This document shows, piece after piece, positions 25,899-34,486 of a stretch of 64,000 nt of DNA. The notes below the pieces were generated by a model. That model was not told the origin of the DNA, did no database searches, and saw only the letters and a list, made by a program, of their open reading frames with translations. The stretch covers positions 1-64,000 of the forward strand of contig CAYYXG010000014.1 of assembly GCA_964475595.1 (NCBI GenBank). Direction: 5' to 3'. Made by a program: the position numbers and the translations under genes. Each line of letters begins with the position of its first letter. Positions within the stretch are counted from its first letter, which is position 1. Source of the DNA: RGEC01 sp964475595 (GTDB taxonomy: Bacteria; Bacteroidota; Bacteroidia; NS11-12g; UBA955).

Positions 25899-27851
25899 AT
25901 GGAAAACAATTGTAAATGGCATTTCGATAAAAGCGGCATTTCGATTACGGGGCCAAACGACGCAATTCACGAAGTATTCAGAGCCAATCCTTACTATTCT
26001 ATCGTTCGAGAAGCTGTTCAAAATAGCCTGGATGCCGTTGATAATGAAGAAGAGCCGGTTAAAGTGGTGTTTGAATTTGATTCTATAGAGAAGCAGTCAT
26101 ATCCAAATTTATTTGCAATAAAAGAACATATCGTGGCCTGTTGGCAATTTCATCGTGGAGATGTACAAGCAGAAAAACACTTCAAGCCCATGTCTAATTA
26201 CATAGACAGACATCATAAAATTAGATTCTTGCGGATTGGAGACTATAATACCAAAGGAATGGAGTATTCGACAGTCGACAACAATAGTCCGTTTGTCTCT
26301 TTCGTTCGAGGTGAGGGAAAGAGCGCCAAACAAGCAGGATCGGGCGGCTCCTTTGGCTTTGGTAAAGGAGCGTATTATGTTTTATCACCAATAAAAACCC
26401 TGCTGATATCAACCAAAACAAAGGGAGGGAATGTGTTTTTTGAGGGCAGAACTAGGTTGGCGACACATCAAATCAATGATGAATTGTTCTCTAGAGATGG
26501 ATTTTATAATGTAAATTATGTAACACCTGTTTCAACAGAAGCCGACATGCCAAGGCTATTCATACGAAATGAATCAGGAACAGATGTTTATATCATTGGT
26601 TTGATAGAAGCACAAAACAGAAAACAAGAAATAATCAAATCAGTTTTAAACAATTTTTGGCTGGCAATACACGATAAGAAATTAGAAGTAGAAATAATTG
26701 AAAATGGCGATAGCACGCATATTGCGAAGGACACCCTCGAAAATATGATTGAATCATATTTTCCGGATATCTTGGAAAAAGGCAAAGCCACTGATATTAC
26801 AAGTTGGAATCCAAAATCTTACTACAAAGCAGTAAGATATTCCGGGCAAAATGAAGATTACCCATATTTTGAGGAGACCCTTCCTAATTTGGGTAATGTA
26901 AAATTGTATGTATATCTTGATAAAAGCCTGCCAAACAGGATTGCTTACTTGAGAAAACCAAGGATGGTTGTTCAAAAGAAAACTATCAATAGTTTAAATG
27001 GATATGTGGCGGTTCTGCTTTGTGATAATAATGTGGGAAATGAACTGTTGCGACAAATGGAAAATTCGGCTCACAACGAGTGGAAAACTGAGAACTGCAG
27101 AGATGATACAAACCAATCTAATATTAATCAGGCATACAAAGAACTCAATCAATTCATTAATAACAAATTAGAAATGCTTTCCAAAGTTGATGCACAAAGC
27201 AGTGTAGCATTTTTAGGCTTGGAGGAGTTTTTGGCAATTCCGGATGATTTGATTGAAAAAGACGAAGATTCAAACCTGACGGGAGAGAGTGACAATGAAT
27301 TTTCAGGAGCAGCCACAAACAGGCCGAACGAAGGTGAAACAGGCATGCAAACCACCAATACTTTCGGAAAAGTTCAAATTACACCAACAATCATTAAACC
27401 TAATAATATAAAAGAGGACAAAAACATAGAGCAAGCGGAAGATGGAACGGAAATTATGATGACGGGTGGAGATAACGAATCCGATGGGGGCGATATGCCT
27501 GGCCTTGAAGAAGGTGATTCCAAAACTATCGGCATGTCGGGTGATGGCAATGAAAATAATCGCGTACCTGTTATTGTGCAATTAAAAATAGCTGCCCAAT
27601 TTGAGGGTGGCGTATGGTATCATAATCTTATAATTAACGCAGTTAAAAGTATTGCAAAAGCTGAAATAGAATTACTGGCAGGTGGAGATAATGAGGATGA
27701 AAAAGGAGTAAGTATTGCAACCGCTAATTCTGGTATAATACAAGGAAACATTTTAAAGAATGTTCAATTGAACACTGGTAAAAATATTATAAGGGTCAGT
27801 TTTAACAACAACATAAAACAGTCATTAAAAATAAAAGCCTATGAACTTTAA
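25899..27851 (+). CDS. MORC/MutL-like GHKL ATPase associated with restriction-modification
   Basis: 650 residues. GHKL signatures: N-box REAVQNSLDAV (about 37-47), a G1-like FLRIGDYNTKGM (about 110-121) with Asp115, and a G2 loop SGGSFGFGKGAYY (about 148-160). A second domain follows to about residue 400, then an acidic, Gly/Asn-rich low-complexity linker (about 455-550) and a C-terminal beta domain. GHKL ATPases of this type have been linked to restriction-modification systems and to the ancestry of eukaryotic MORC proteins. It overlaps the next gene by 11 bases. An ATP-driven DNA clamp role is inference. Confidence 0.75.
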   Translation: MENNCKWHFDKSGISITGPNDAIHEVFRANPYYSIVREAVQNSLDAVDNEEEPVKVVFEFDSIEKQSYPNLFAIKEHIVACWQFHRGDVQAEKHFKPMSNYIDRHHKIRFLRIGDYNTKGMEYSTVDNNSPFVSFVRGEGKSAKQAGSGGSFGFGKGAYYVLSPIKTLLISTKTKGGNVFFEGRTRLATHQINDELFSRDGFYNVNYVTPVSTEADMPRLFIRNESGTDVYIIGLIEAQNRKQEIIKSVLNNFWLAIHDKKLEVEIIENGDSTHIAKDTLENMIESYFPDILEKGKATDITSWNPKSYYKAVRYSGQNEDYPYFEETLPNLGNVKLYVYLDKSLPNRIAYLRKPRMVVQKKTINSLNGYVAVLLCDNNVGNELLRQMENSAHNEWKTENCRDDTNQSNINQAYKELNQFINNKLEMLSKVDAQSSVAFLGLEEFLAIPDDLIEKDEDSNLTGESDNEFSGAATNRPNEGETGMQTTNTFGKVQITPTIIKPNNIKEDKNIEQAEDGTEIMMTGGDNESDGGDMPGLEEGDSKTIGMSGDGNENNRVPVIVQLKIAAQFEGGVWYHNLIINAVKSIAKAEIELLAGGDNEDEKGVSIATANSGIIQGNILKNVQLNTGKNIIRVSFNNNIKQSLKIKAYEL

Positions 27852-28695
27852 TAACATTTCTTTGCCACATCCGGTTTTAAGATCTAACTATGATGATATT
27901 GCAAGTAGGATTGCTTTAGATCCACCTCCAAACATTACCGAAAGCAACAATACCTATTATATTACTGTTACGTGTGAGCATGATAATTCTGATTTACATG
28001 AATTGATTAAATCCGAAAAGGCTGAATATTATTGTGAAGTCACATGTTCCCATACTCTATACAGGAGCTTTGTAACATCTCAAGATAAAACACTATTCAT
28101 CGAAATTCCCAAAAAACACCTAAAAGGCAAAGTTGAATTCTCATGCGCATTATTAGCAAAATCATCGTTTTCAGAATATCAAAACAGCAATGCTCATCAT
28201 GATTATACAGGTTTCCGTTTTGAAATCGAATCGGGAGATATATTGGCGTTTTTCGGTAAATTTACTTTCAATGCTGATATCAGATATGAAAAACTAAAAG
28301 CAGTATCTTCCTTTATGGAAGTAGTGGCAAATGAGGATAATAATGTTATTTATACAAATGTTAATTTGAACAAAAATAAAATCGAAGTACAATTGCCTAT
28401 AGAAGATTACAATCTATTTGCAAACGACAGCATATCTAAAGAACCAAAATTTGCATCCGTCTTTCACTCATCAATTGTATTGAATGCACTGTTGATTGCT
28501 TTGTATAAAATTGAACATTTCGAGGATAAATTGTGGGCTAAAACCATTGAATACCGACTTAATGAAGAAAATATCTCTTTAGATGAAGACAACATTCCTG
28601 AAATTGCCCAAAAGCTTTTGGGAAATCCTTATAAAAGACTTATAGAAGATCTTCACAATATTACAGTTAATCAACATTCAAGCATCAACGAATAG
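27841..28695 (+). CDS. Unknown protein of the MORC-like operon
   Basis: 284 residues, cytoplasmic, mixed alpha/beta, with an N-terminal beta-rich half (YYITVTCEHDNSDL, CEVTCSHTLYRSF) and a helical C-terminal half (VLNALLIALYKIEHFEDK). I see no catalytic motif and do not recognise the family. The overlapping start (11 bases into the ATPase gene) and the four-base gap to the DUF6339-like gene show that it is an obligate middle member of a three-gene unit. Confidence 0.7.
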   Translation: MNFNNISLPHPVLRSNYDDIASRIALDPPPNITESNNTYYITVTCEHDNSDLHELIKSEKAEYYCEVTCSHTLYRSFVTSQDKTLFIEIPKKHLKGKVEFSCALLAKSSFSEYQNSNAHHDYTGFRFEIESGDILAFFGKFTFNADIRYEKLKAVSSFMEVVANEDNNVIYTNVNLNKNKIEVQLPIEDYNLFANDSISKEPKFASVFHSSIVLNALLIALYKIEHFEDKLWAKTIEYRLNEENISLDEDNIPEIAQKLLGNPYKRLIEDLHNITVNQHSSINE

Positions 28696-28699
28696 CACT

Positions 28700-29422
28700 A
28701 TGAATAAACAACTTGTTTTTAGAGAAAAATACCTTCAAAAACTTAGGGAAGAGATCAATGTTGAAAGATACCAAAGCAGTGAATTTGTATACGACAGGAA
28801 ACAAACCCTTATGATGGCCAACATAATCCAACCCCTGGATTTGGTTGGAAAACTTAACCACAAAGACGATTTTATTTCCGCTATAGCTATTTATGAAGCA
28901 TATAAAAATCTAGAACCTATTCAGGCTTCCGATGAACGTTTCTGGGGCTATTTGGCACATGTTGATTTATATCAATACATGATTAAACGATGGCCAAAAG
29001 TGATTAACATAGAAGAAAGCAATCCGATAAAATATATTAGGGACCACTGGTTTATGGGCACTACATCACAAGGGAACCTCATGCGTCATTCACTGGCAGG
29101 ACTATGGTGGTCGGTGCATTTAACAGTTGACGAACAAAGGACAAACAAATATGAATTGACTGAAGTTCTATTCAGTAATCAAACACTTAGAACAAGAACA
29201 CTCGGTAATTACAGGTTATTTAGACATAAAGAAGCTGTAATTGGTTTGCTTGAATTTTGTAAAGAAAACAAATCTATTTTGAAGAACTTTGATAAGCAGC
29301 ACCAACAATTAACAGAGCATTTGAATTTAATTGGAGGGGTGAAATTTCTAGCTTACCGAGATAGAGATTTCTTTAAATTAGAGCTACTTAAGATACTACC
29401 CTTATTGAATAAGAGTAGTTAA
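28700..29422 (+). CDS. DUF6339-like protein
   Basis: 240 residues. The central segment LMRHSLAGLWWSVHLTVDE followed by YELTEVLFSNQ resembles the RLWW..TYDE..PYELT core of DUF6339 proteins, which are found beside DNA methylases and GHKL ATPases. Function is unknown. It is the last gene of the ATPase operon and faces the zinc-ribbon nuclease gene convergently across 65 AT-rich bases. Confidence 0.65.
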   Translation: MNKQLVFREKYLQKLREEINVERYQSSEFVYDRKQTLMMANIIQPLDLVGKLNHKDDFISAIAIYEAYKNLEPIQASDERFWGYLAHVDLYQYMIKRWPKVINIEESNPIKYIRDHWFMGTTSQGNLMRHSLAGLWWSVHLTVDEQRTNKYELTEVLFSNQTLRTRTLGNYRLFRHKEAVIGLLEFCKENKSILKNFDKQHQQLTEHLNLIGGVKFLAYRDRDFFKLELLKILPLLNKSS

Positions 29423-29487
29423 TTTTATAAATATTGGATTGTATATAATTATATATGTATTCGGAAATGTTACATTGTTCTATATTT

Positions 29488-30984
29488 TTATTTTTTGGAT
29501 AAAGCAAGGATTCCTTTTTTAATCTTTCCTGTTATTATTCTATTTAGAACACCTTCCTTTAAATCTAATATTTTTTGTAAAACCGCTATTACTATATCTT
29601 CAACAGAATTCCTTTCATCATAGTAAACATCTGATTCACTAATTTGAGTTAGACCAGTTTGCCTTATTCTAATTACCGGATGCCCATTAGCTTTTAAAAA
29701 TTCTGTTTTCTCTATATCTTTTTGTAGCGAATTTTTATGCGTATGAAATGGATCATATTCCAATCCCAAGTGTATCTCCGGAATCCAAATATCTATTGAA
29801 GGTATGCTGTTCCTAAACTTAAGCCCGCTTATTTTGTAGGGAGAATCAGGTATTTGGCTAAAATACATTTGCAAAAGTTTCCTAATTTCTGCTTCAGCTT
29901 TTGATGTACCTTGTTTATTCCTTCGCGTTGAGCATTGAGGACATCCCGTTTTATTTACCCCAGTCCTATTTGCCGGTGTAGCTATCCAGCAGAAACCACA
30001 GGTAGGATTCGAACAAATCCAGTTAATCTGCTTACTTGATTTTAACGAAACTTTTTCTATTGAATAACCTTTTTTAATATTTGCTTCAGCGTCCCATTCT
30101 TCACTTAATAATTTATCAGATGCAACACTCTTTTCAGGACTTGTTATAATATTTTTGCAATACGGACAACCTGTTGGCTTGTTCTTTTTAATCCTGTTGT
30201 ATAAAATAGAATGATATTTGTGTCCAATTGGGCATATCCAATGTAATTCTGTGGAGCTTAAATTTTTGGCAGTATATTTAAAAGGATTTAGATTGTTTTT
30301 TTCAAAGTCCCATTCATTAATTATTAAATCTAAATGTGTTGAAGCAAGACAATTTTTTAAAGTAGCCGTTTTATCCCTACATTGGGGACAACCTTCCCTA
30401 TTACTAGTTCTTTTTCTGACCTCATTTTCCCATTTAAACTGACACACATGACATACCCATCCGACCTTTGCTTTACTTCCCGGCAATATATCTTGAGCAG
30501 TATTTTTATTTACAAACTCATCATAATCTTTAGCAATCTCAGGATATTCAGTTTCAAGATTGTATTCCTTTGATGCTAATTTATGGGCACAGTAAGGACA
30601 TCCCGTAGGTTTAATGCGTGCTCTTGAATTTATTTGTGCTTCCCATTTATGTTTTAACTTTGTACATTCCCAAGTAACTTTATCCGTGCTTCCCGCAACA
30701 ACCTCCGAAGGTGATTTTGCATTATCACGAGACCACTCTGAAACTAAATGCGGATGAGTGGAAGCCAAGCAATTTCTTGTATTTACTCTATGATTTTGAC
30801 AGTAATGGCAGTCACGCCCCCTAACTAAACGATTATACATACTTGCCTCCCATTCATCTCCAAACTTCACGCATTTCCACTTAAATTGCATTCTCGAATC
30901 ATCCTTATGCTTGAGTGCATCCTCAAATTCAAGGACATTATCATTGGAATACTCTAATTTTAAAATATCTAATCTGTTTTGCAT
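29488..30984 (-). CDS. Zinc-ribbon repeat protein with PD-(D/E)xK-like nuclease end
   Basis: 498 residues. Six treble-clef-type zinc modules of about 65 residues each, most ending GCPYC or GCPQC and preceded by a W.C...H.W core (for example WECTKLKHKW...GCPYC); these match the DUF4379/zinc-ribbon family. After about residue 365 a restriction-endonuclease-like domain follows: PSIDIWIPEIHLGLEYD gives the acidic pair on a hairpin, then IRIRQTGL. This arrangement is like Vsr/DUF559-type nucleases. Likely a site-binding nuclease of defence or homing type; the target is unknown. Confidence 0.7.
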   Translation of the reverse strand: MQNRLDILKLEYSNDNVLEFEDALKHKDDSRMQFKWKCVKFGDEWEASMYNRLVRGRDCHYCQNHRVNTRNCLASTHPHLVSEWSRDNAKSPSEVVAGSTDKVTWECTKLKHKWEAQINSRARIKPTGCPYCAHKLASKEYNLETEYPEIAKDYDEFVNKNTAQDILPGSKAKVGWVCHVCQFKWENEVRKRTSNREGCPQCRDKTATLKNCLASTHLDLIINEWDFEKNNLNPFKYTAKNLSSTELHWICPIGHKYHSILYNRIKKNKPTGCPYCKNIITSPEKSVASDKLLSEEWDAEANIKKGYSIEKVSLKSSKQINWICSNPTCGFCWIATPANRTGVNKTGCPQCSTRRNKQGTSKAEAEIRKLLQMYFSQIPDSPYKISGLKFRNSIPSIDIWIPEIHLGLEYDPFHTHKNSLQKDIEKTEFLKANGHPVIRIRQTGLTQISESDVYYDERNSVEDIVIAVLQKILDLKEGVLNRIITGKIKKGILALSKK

Positions 30985-31014
30985 TTAATATACTATTACT
31001 CCACAACAAAATAT

Positions 31015-31638
31015 TTATCTAATCCATAAATTTTTTGTTTCAAATTCCAATTTACAGCTCAATATTCGCTGATTTGTCAACCTTTGTATGAAAGATTGAA
31101 TATTATTATATGTCATTTTATTATCTAATTTTGACCAAGGCACCTTATAGCCATCAATTATAAATCTTGCCTGTCCCCCAATTATAATTATATTGTTTAA
31201 ATCCTCCGCGTTATATTTCCGTTTTAGTTCAAGAAGTACAATATTATCAATAGGAGCATGAAAATAAGAAAAACTATTAACCAAAAACTTATGTAGTTCA
31301 TTAAATTTACTATCTTTTTCTGAGTAATAAAAACAGAAATAATACTTAAATAATATATTAATGACTTTCTGACTTTGGCCAAATGTTAAATTGCCAATTG
31401 TTTGAACTTTTTCAGCAGCAGCGTAAAACCAAACATCAAATTCACCCTGATTTTTAAATTTGAATCTAGGATCATATAACTCAGTATATAGAAATTCTTT
31501 AATCTCGGTTCTTTGGGCATTTGTGGTACCTCCTCTGTTGGTTCTCTGCATGGTGGCAAAAGTTGCTGTAAACCATTTATCTCTATTGAAGGCTTGAAGC
31601 CCTATAGTTTCGCAAAAATCAACACAAAACTTTTTCAT
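31015..31638 (-). CDS. Unknown protein of the defence island
   Basis: 207 residues, soluble, Phe/Tyr/Asn-rich, with no signal peptide. Visible landmarks are RDKWFTATFATMQRTNRGG near the start and NLTFGQSQKVINILFKYYF in the middle. Family not recognised. It sits 30 bases upstream of the zinc-ribbon nuclease gene on the same strand, so it is probably co-transcribed with it and could be its partner or control protein. Confidence 0.6.
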   Translation of the reverse strand: MKKFCVDFCETIGLQAFNRDKWFTATFATMQRTNRGGTTNAQRTEIKEFLYTELYDPRFKFKNQGEFDVWFYAAAEKVQTIGNLTFGQSQKVINILFKYYFCFYYSEKDSKFNELHKFLVNSFSYFHAPIDNIVLLELKRKYNAEDLNNIIIIGGQARFIIDGYKVPWSKLDNKMTYNNIQSFIQRLTNQRILSCKLEFETKNLWIR

Positions 31639-31720
31639 TTAGTTACGTAATTCACTAACAAAAATACTAATTATATTGATAAATACAAGTTGCAGACACA
31701 TCCTACCCGCATTCCCGGAA

Positions 31721-31972
31721 CCATTTCACAAAGTTTTGTGCAACGGTATTCAGGTCAAAATCCTGCGTTAGGGCTTCGGCCAGGCAAAAGGTCATGGAGC
31801 TGTCGTCCGACCATGTACCAGGCGGCAGGTTGTATGTACCATAACCGATCATATCAGTTACAGGATTTTTTCTTATGGTTTCGCGGCTCTTAAATTCAAT
31901 GGGCACGCCCAAAGCGTCACCCACGGCTAAGCCAAACAGTACGGATTGAATGTGGTGACGAGTGGGATGCAT
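31721..31972 (-). pseudogene. Truncated ADP-ribosylglycohydrolase N-terminal fragment (right repeat copy)
   Basis: The fragment codes for the first 83-84 residues of the glycohydrolase, including GDALGVPIEF and GTWSDDSSMTF, then runs into unrelated sequence and stops at about 31703. It lacks the later metal-binding motifs, so it cannot be active. Its 5' flank (right of 31977) differs from that of the intact copy and probably represents the original upstream region of the gene. Confidence 0.85.
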
Positions 31973-31977
31973 ATGAA

Positions 31978-33283
31978 GCCTTAATAGATTTTATTGCCAC
32001 TGTTGTTTTTTGATGATATTTATATTCTAGAAAAATTTTGTAACAAACTTGAGCCTACACAATGAAATTCTTTTTTTATTTTCAAAAATAAACAATCTGT
32101 ATATCTCATTTAGGCACCCATCCATATACGCCCGAAATAATCCTGACATTATTCATCAAAGTATACATTGTTTTCATGATGGTTGCCTAATAAATGGCTC
32201 AAGACAATGATAATACAATCATCAACAAACCAAATGTGTGGAAAAATATAACACACACATATTGCGCGATTATCTGACGGTATATAACAACCTTCCTTGC
32301 CATTATACAATCATTAAACGTTCAATCGTGATTATCGATGTTCTTATACCACAAACAATCGCGATGATTAATCATGATATACAAATTTGCTTTGCGATTA
32401 ATCAGATCAACCATTTCTGCGCCTCCAGATAATCAAGTTCAACATACATTTTATATGGTCTCGTTCCGCGATTAATATAATTGCATTATTCAGCAATCAC
32501 GACATATAAACAGCCAATGAGAATGTGTGTGTCAATCATCACATTTAACCGACTATCGATAATAATCAATACGGTCTCATTTTACGTTCAATACAATTGC
32601 ACTCTCAATATATCATAATATATTAACGACAATCCCGACTCAATATACATCATACATCTGACATGCCGTCACAATACAATGTTGATTAATCATAAATGGT
32701 GTTAAAATCCTGTGAATTCACGGAAATTTATCACAAGCAAAATAGCTGGTTTATCATTGTCATTTTTCACATTTTGTTTGTTGATAGCATGTTTGTCATA
32801 GCTCGTGTTATATCATTGATCATTTATCATTTTATTGATTTATACCAGGCCCAGAATATTCCAAAAACAAAATGATTGTTGTTTATCATCGTTCATACTT
32901 TGATATACATAAACTGTATTATCCGGGAACAGCGAAAAGACCGATTCGATTATTTGTTTGTTAGCCGATATATCAAGTTGGATGGTGTATGTTGTTTATT
33001 CATCCAATCCTTCCAAAATTACAATGGCTGAATTTGATGATTATCTGAGTATCCAACTCAAACCACTATCCCAAAAAATTGATGGTGCGTAAAAGTGGTA
33101 AATGGAATAATGACACTTTGAATGTTAACCTTCACGAAATTTTACATTCATGTATATAATTTATACGAAACAGAATCTACTGAAAATACCGGCGATGAAT
33201 GAAAACATATGCTGGTCAAAAAAAGCCATTGAAAAAGCGATCACATCTTTCTTTGAGAGTATTTCACCAAACCCCTTAAAGTA
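31978..33283. other. 1.3 kb AT-rich non-coding region with recurrent short motifs
   Basis: No supportable gene on either strand. GATTAATC occurs exactly at 32366-32373, 32396-32403 and 32684-32691, with GATTAAT at 32470-32476; the first sits in the 12-base palindrome ATGATTAATCAT. GCGATTA recurs three times between 32260 and 32480. A second family, TTTATCA, recurs four times between about 32725 and 32900. The block lies between the defence island and the integrase module and could hold recombinase arm sites, a regulator array or a decayed origin. Confidence 0.5.
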
Positions 33284-33316
33284 AAAAAGCCAACTACCCT
33301 GGGCAGTTGGCTTTTT
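33284..33316. terminator. Bidirectional rho-independent terminator
   Basis: A perfect 12-base stem, AAAAAGCCAACT (33284-33295) with AGTTGGCTTTTT (33305-33316), nine-base loop, A-run on the left and T-run on the right. It ends the minus-strand integrase module (last gene stops at 33349). Confidence 0.85.
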
Positions 33317-33348
33317 CGAGCTGTTTAGCAAGTTTCTAAAAGGCCTTG

Positions 33349-33537
33349 TCAGTCGGAATTGCAGGCGCCATCCTGGATGAAGCTATATAAGTCCTCCTCC
33401 TTGTACCAAACAGTGGCGGTTCCCTTGGGTTTGTAGTACTTGAGACCCCTTTTTTTCATTACGTGAAACCAAGTGCGCTTTTTGCCAAGCAATTCCATGG
33501 CCTGTTTTTCGGTTAAAAATGTAAATTTTTTGTCCAT
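33349..33537 (-). CDS. Excisionase-like helix-turn-helix protein
   Basis: 62 residues. TEKQAMELLGKKRTWFHVMK followed by a wing (KPKGTATVWYKEEDL) is a MerR/HTH_17-type winged helix as in excisionases and conjugative-element regulators. It is the last gene of the integrase module, 62 bases after the unknown 295-residue gene and just before the terminator. It probably controls excision or direction of recombination. Confidence 0.75.
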   Translation of the reverse strand: MDKKFTFLTEKQAMELLGKKRTWFHVMKKRGLKYYKPKGTATVWYKEEDLYSFIQDGACNSD

Positions 33538-33598
33538 AATATTTTATGTTTATACCTACAAAACAAAAACCGAAAAGTTCCCGGGAATTTTAAAATGT

Positions 33599-34486
33599 TC
33601 ATACTTTAACGAATTCGTAGTTAAGCTTACGGATAATTTTTTTTCTTGCGCCAAGATAGTCACGATTATTGACAAAAGTGGCTATATCGGTTTTGTAATA
33701 ATTGGGATATATTATATTTATTAACGCAGCATGCTGTTTTAAAAAGTGCCATATTTTCCCACTACTATATTTGCAAATAATAGGTTCGGATTTTACAAAC
33801 CCCAGGCTGTCCAGGAACATAAAATCGATTAGGTGTTCGTCAGAAGGGTTATTCATCAGAACGAAATCTTTGAAATTTCTGCAGCGTATAGGTTTGGAAG
33901 ATTTGACATCGTCCGTAAATGTCTGCCAGGAGGAGCGATCAATTTTGTTGATATCAATGTCAGGCATGGTTATTTGCGTCTGCCCCAGATAGCGCAGAAA
34001 TGTCACATCCGAATCGCTTCTCCATGTTGTCATTTCAAAGTTCCACTGAAACTGCTTGAGAAAATTGCCTGTTAGGGTATTAACGGCATTGCGCAAAAGC
34101 AAGGATGTGTCAAATTCAAAACCCAGATGACCCAATCGCTCGACCTCGTTAATGATGTTATCCAGTGGTGTAAAAAAAGAGCGTAACAAAGGCCTCAGGG
34201 GTATTTCCACCATAGTCTGTTTAGCCAGAATGGATTCCTTTACCACCGGATTTGTACTTAAACAGGCGAAGGGCAGAATCTCATAGAAAACACAAAAAAG
34301 CTTTAACAAATCCGATTTCTCTTCTTCGCTGTCAAACGATTCATGGCCCTTATTGGACATAAATTCTTTCAAACGCGTGATATCGGCAAAAACACTGTCA
34401 GCATTGTCAAGCAACATGCGCTCTGCCAGACTGACTTTCTCTCTATAATTAGCCATCATTCGCTGCATTTCAGATTCGTTTGTCAT
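33599..34486 (-). CDS. Unknown protein coupled to the integrase
   Basis: 295 residues, soluble and largely helical, Leu/Phe-rich; segments such as EIPLRPLLRSFFTPLDNIIN and IDFMFLDSLGFVKSEP. No domain is recognised and no signal peptide is visible. Its start overlaps the integrase stop in an ATGA arrangement, so the two are translationally coupled. An accessory recombination or element-specific function is inference. Confidence 0.65.
   Translation of the reverse strand: MTNESEMQRMMANYREKVSLAERMLLDNADSVFADITRLKEFMSNKGHESFDSEEEKSDLLKLFCVFYEILPFACLSTNPVVKESILAKQTMVEIPLRPLLRSFFTPLDNIINEVERLGHLGFEFDTSLLLRNAVNTLTGNFLKQFQWNFEMTTWRSDSDVTFLRYLGQTQITMPDIDINKIDRSSWQTFTDDVKSSKPIRCRNFKDFVLMNNPSDEHLIDFMFLDSLGFVKSEPIICKYSSGKIWHFLKQHAALINIIYPNYYKTDIATFVNNRDYLGARKKIIRKLNYEFVKV

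Larger units (their letters stand above)
22325..31720. mobile_element. 9.4 kb defence island bounded by a 257-bp target duplication
   Basis: The AT-rich segment between the two repeat copies holds an HpaII-like restriction-modification-Vsr set, a MORC-like ATPase operon, a zinc-ribbon nuclease and an unknown gene. No integrase, transposase or terminal inverted repeat is visible inside. The architecture is the same as that of the insert at 2576-3979. Bases 22325-22815 hold only a possible 46-residue membrane ORF (22561-22701). Confidence 0.55.

Noticed and set aside
21310..32245. Shared 14-base string between the 5' side of the Srf-like operon and the non-coding block, taken as a longer repeat
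   Set aside because: Similarity does not extend beyond this string; a match of this length is expected by chance in a 64 kb window.
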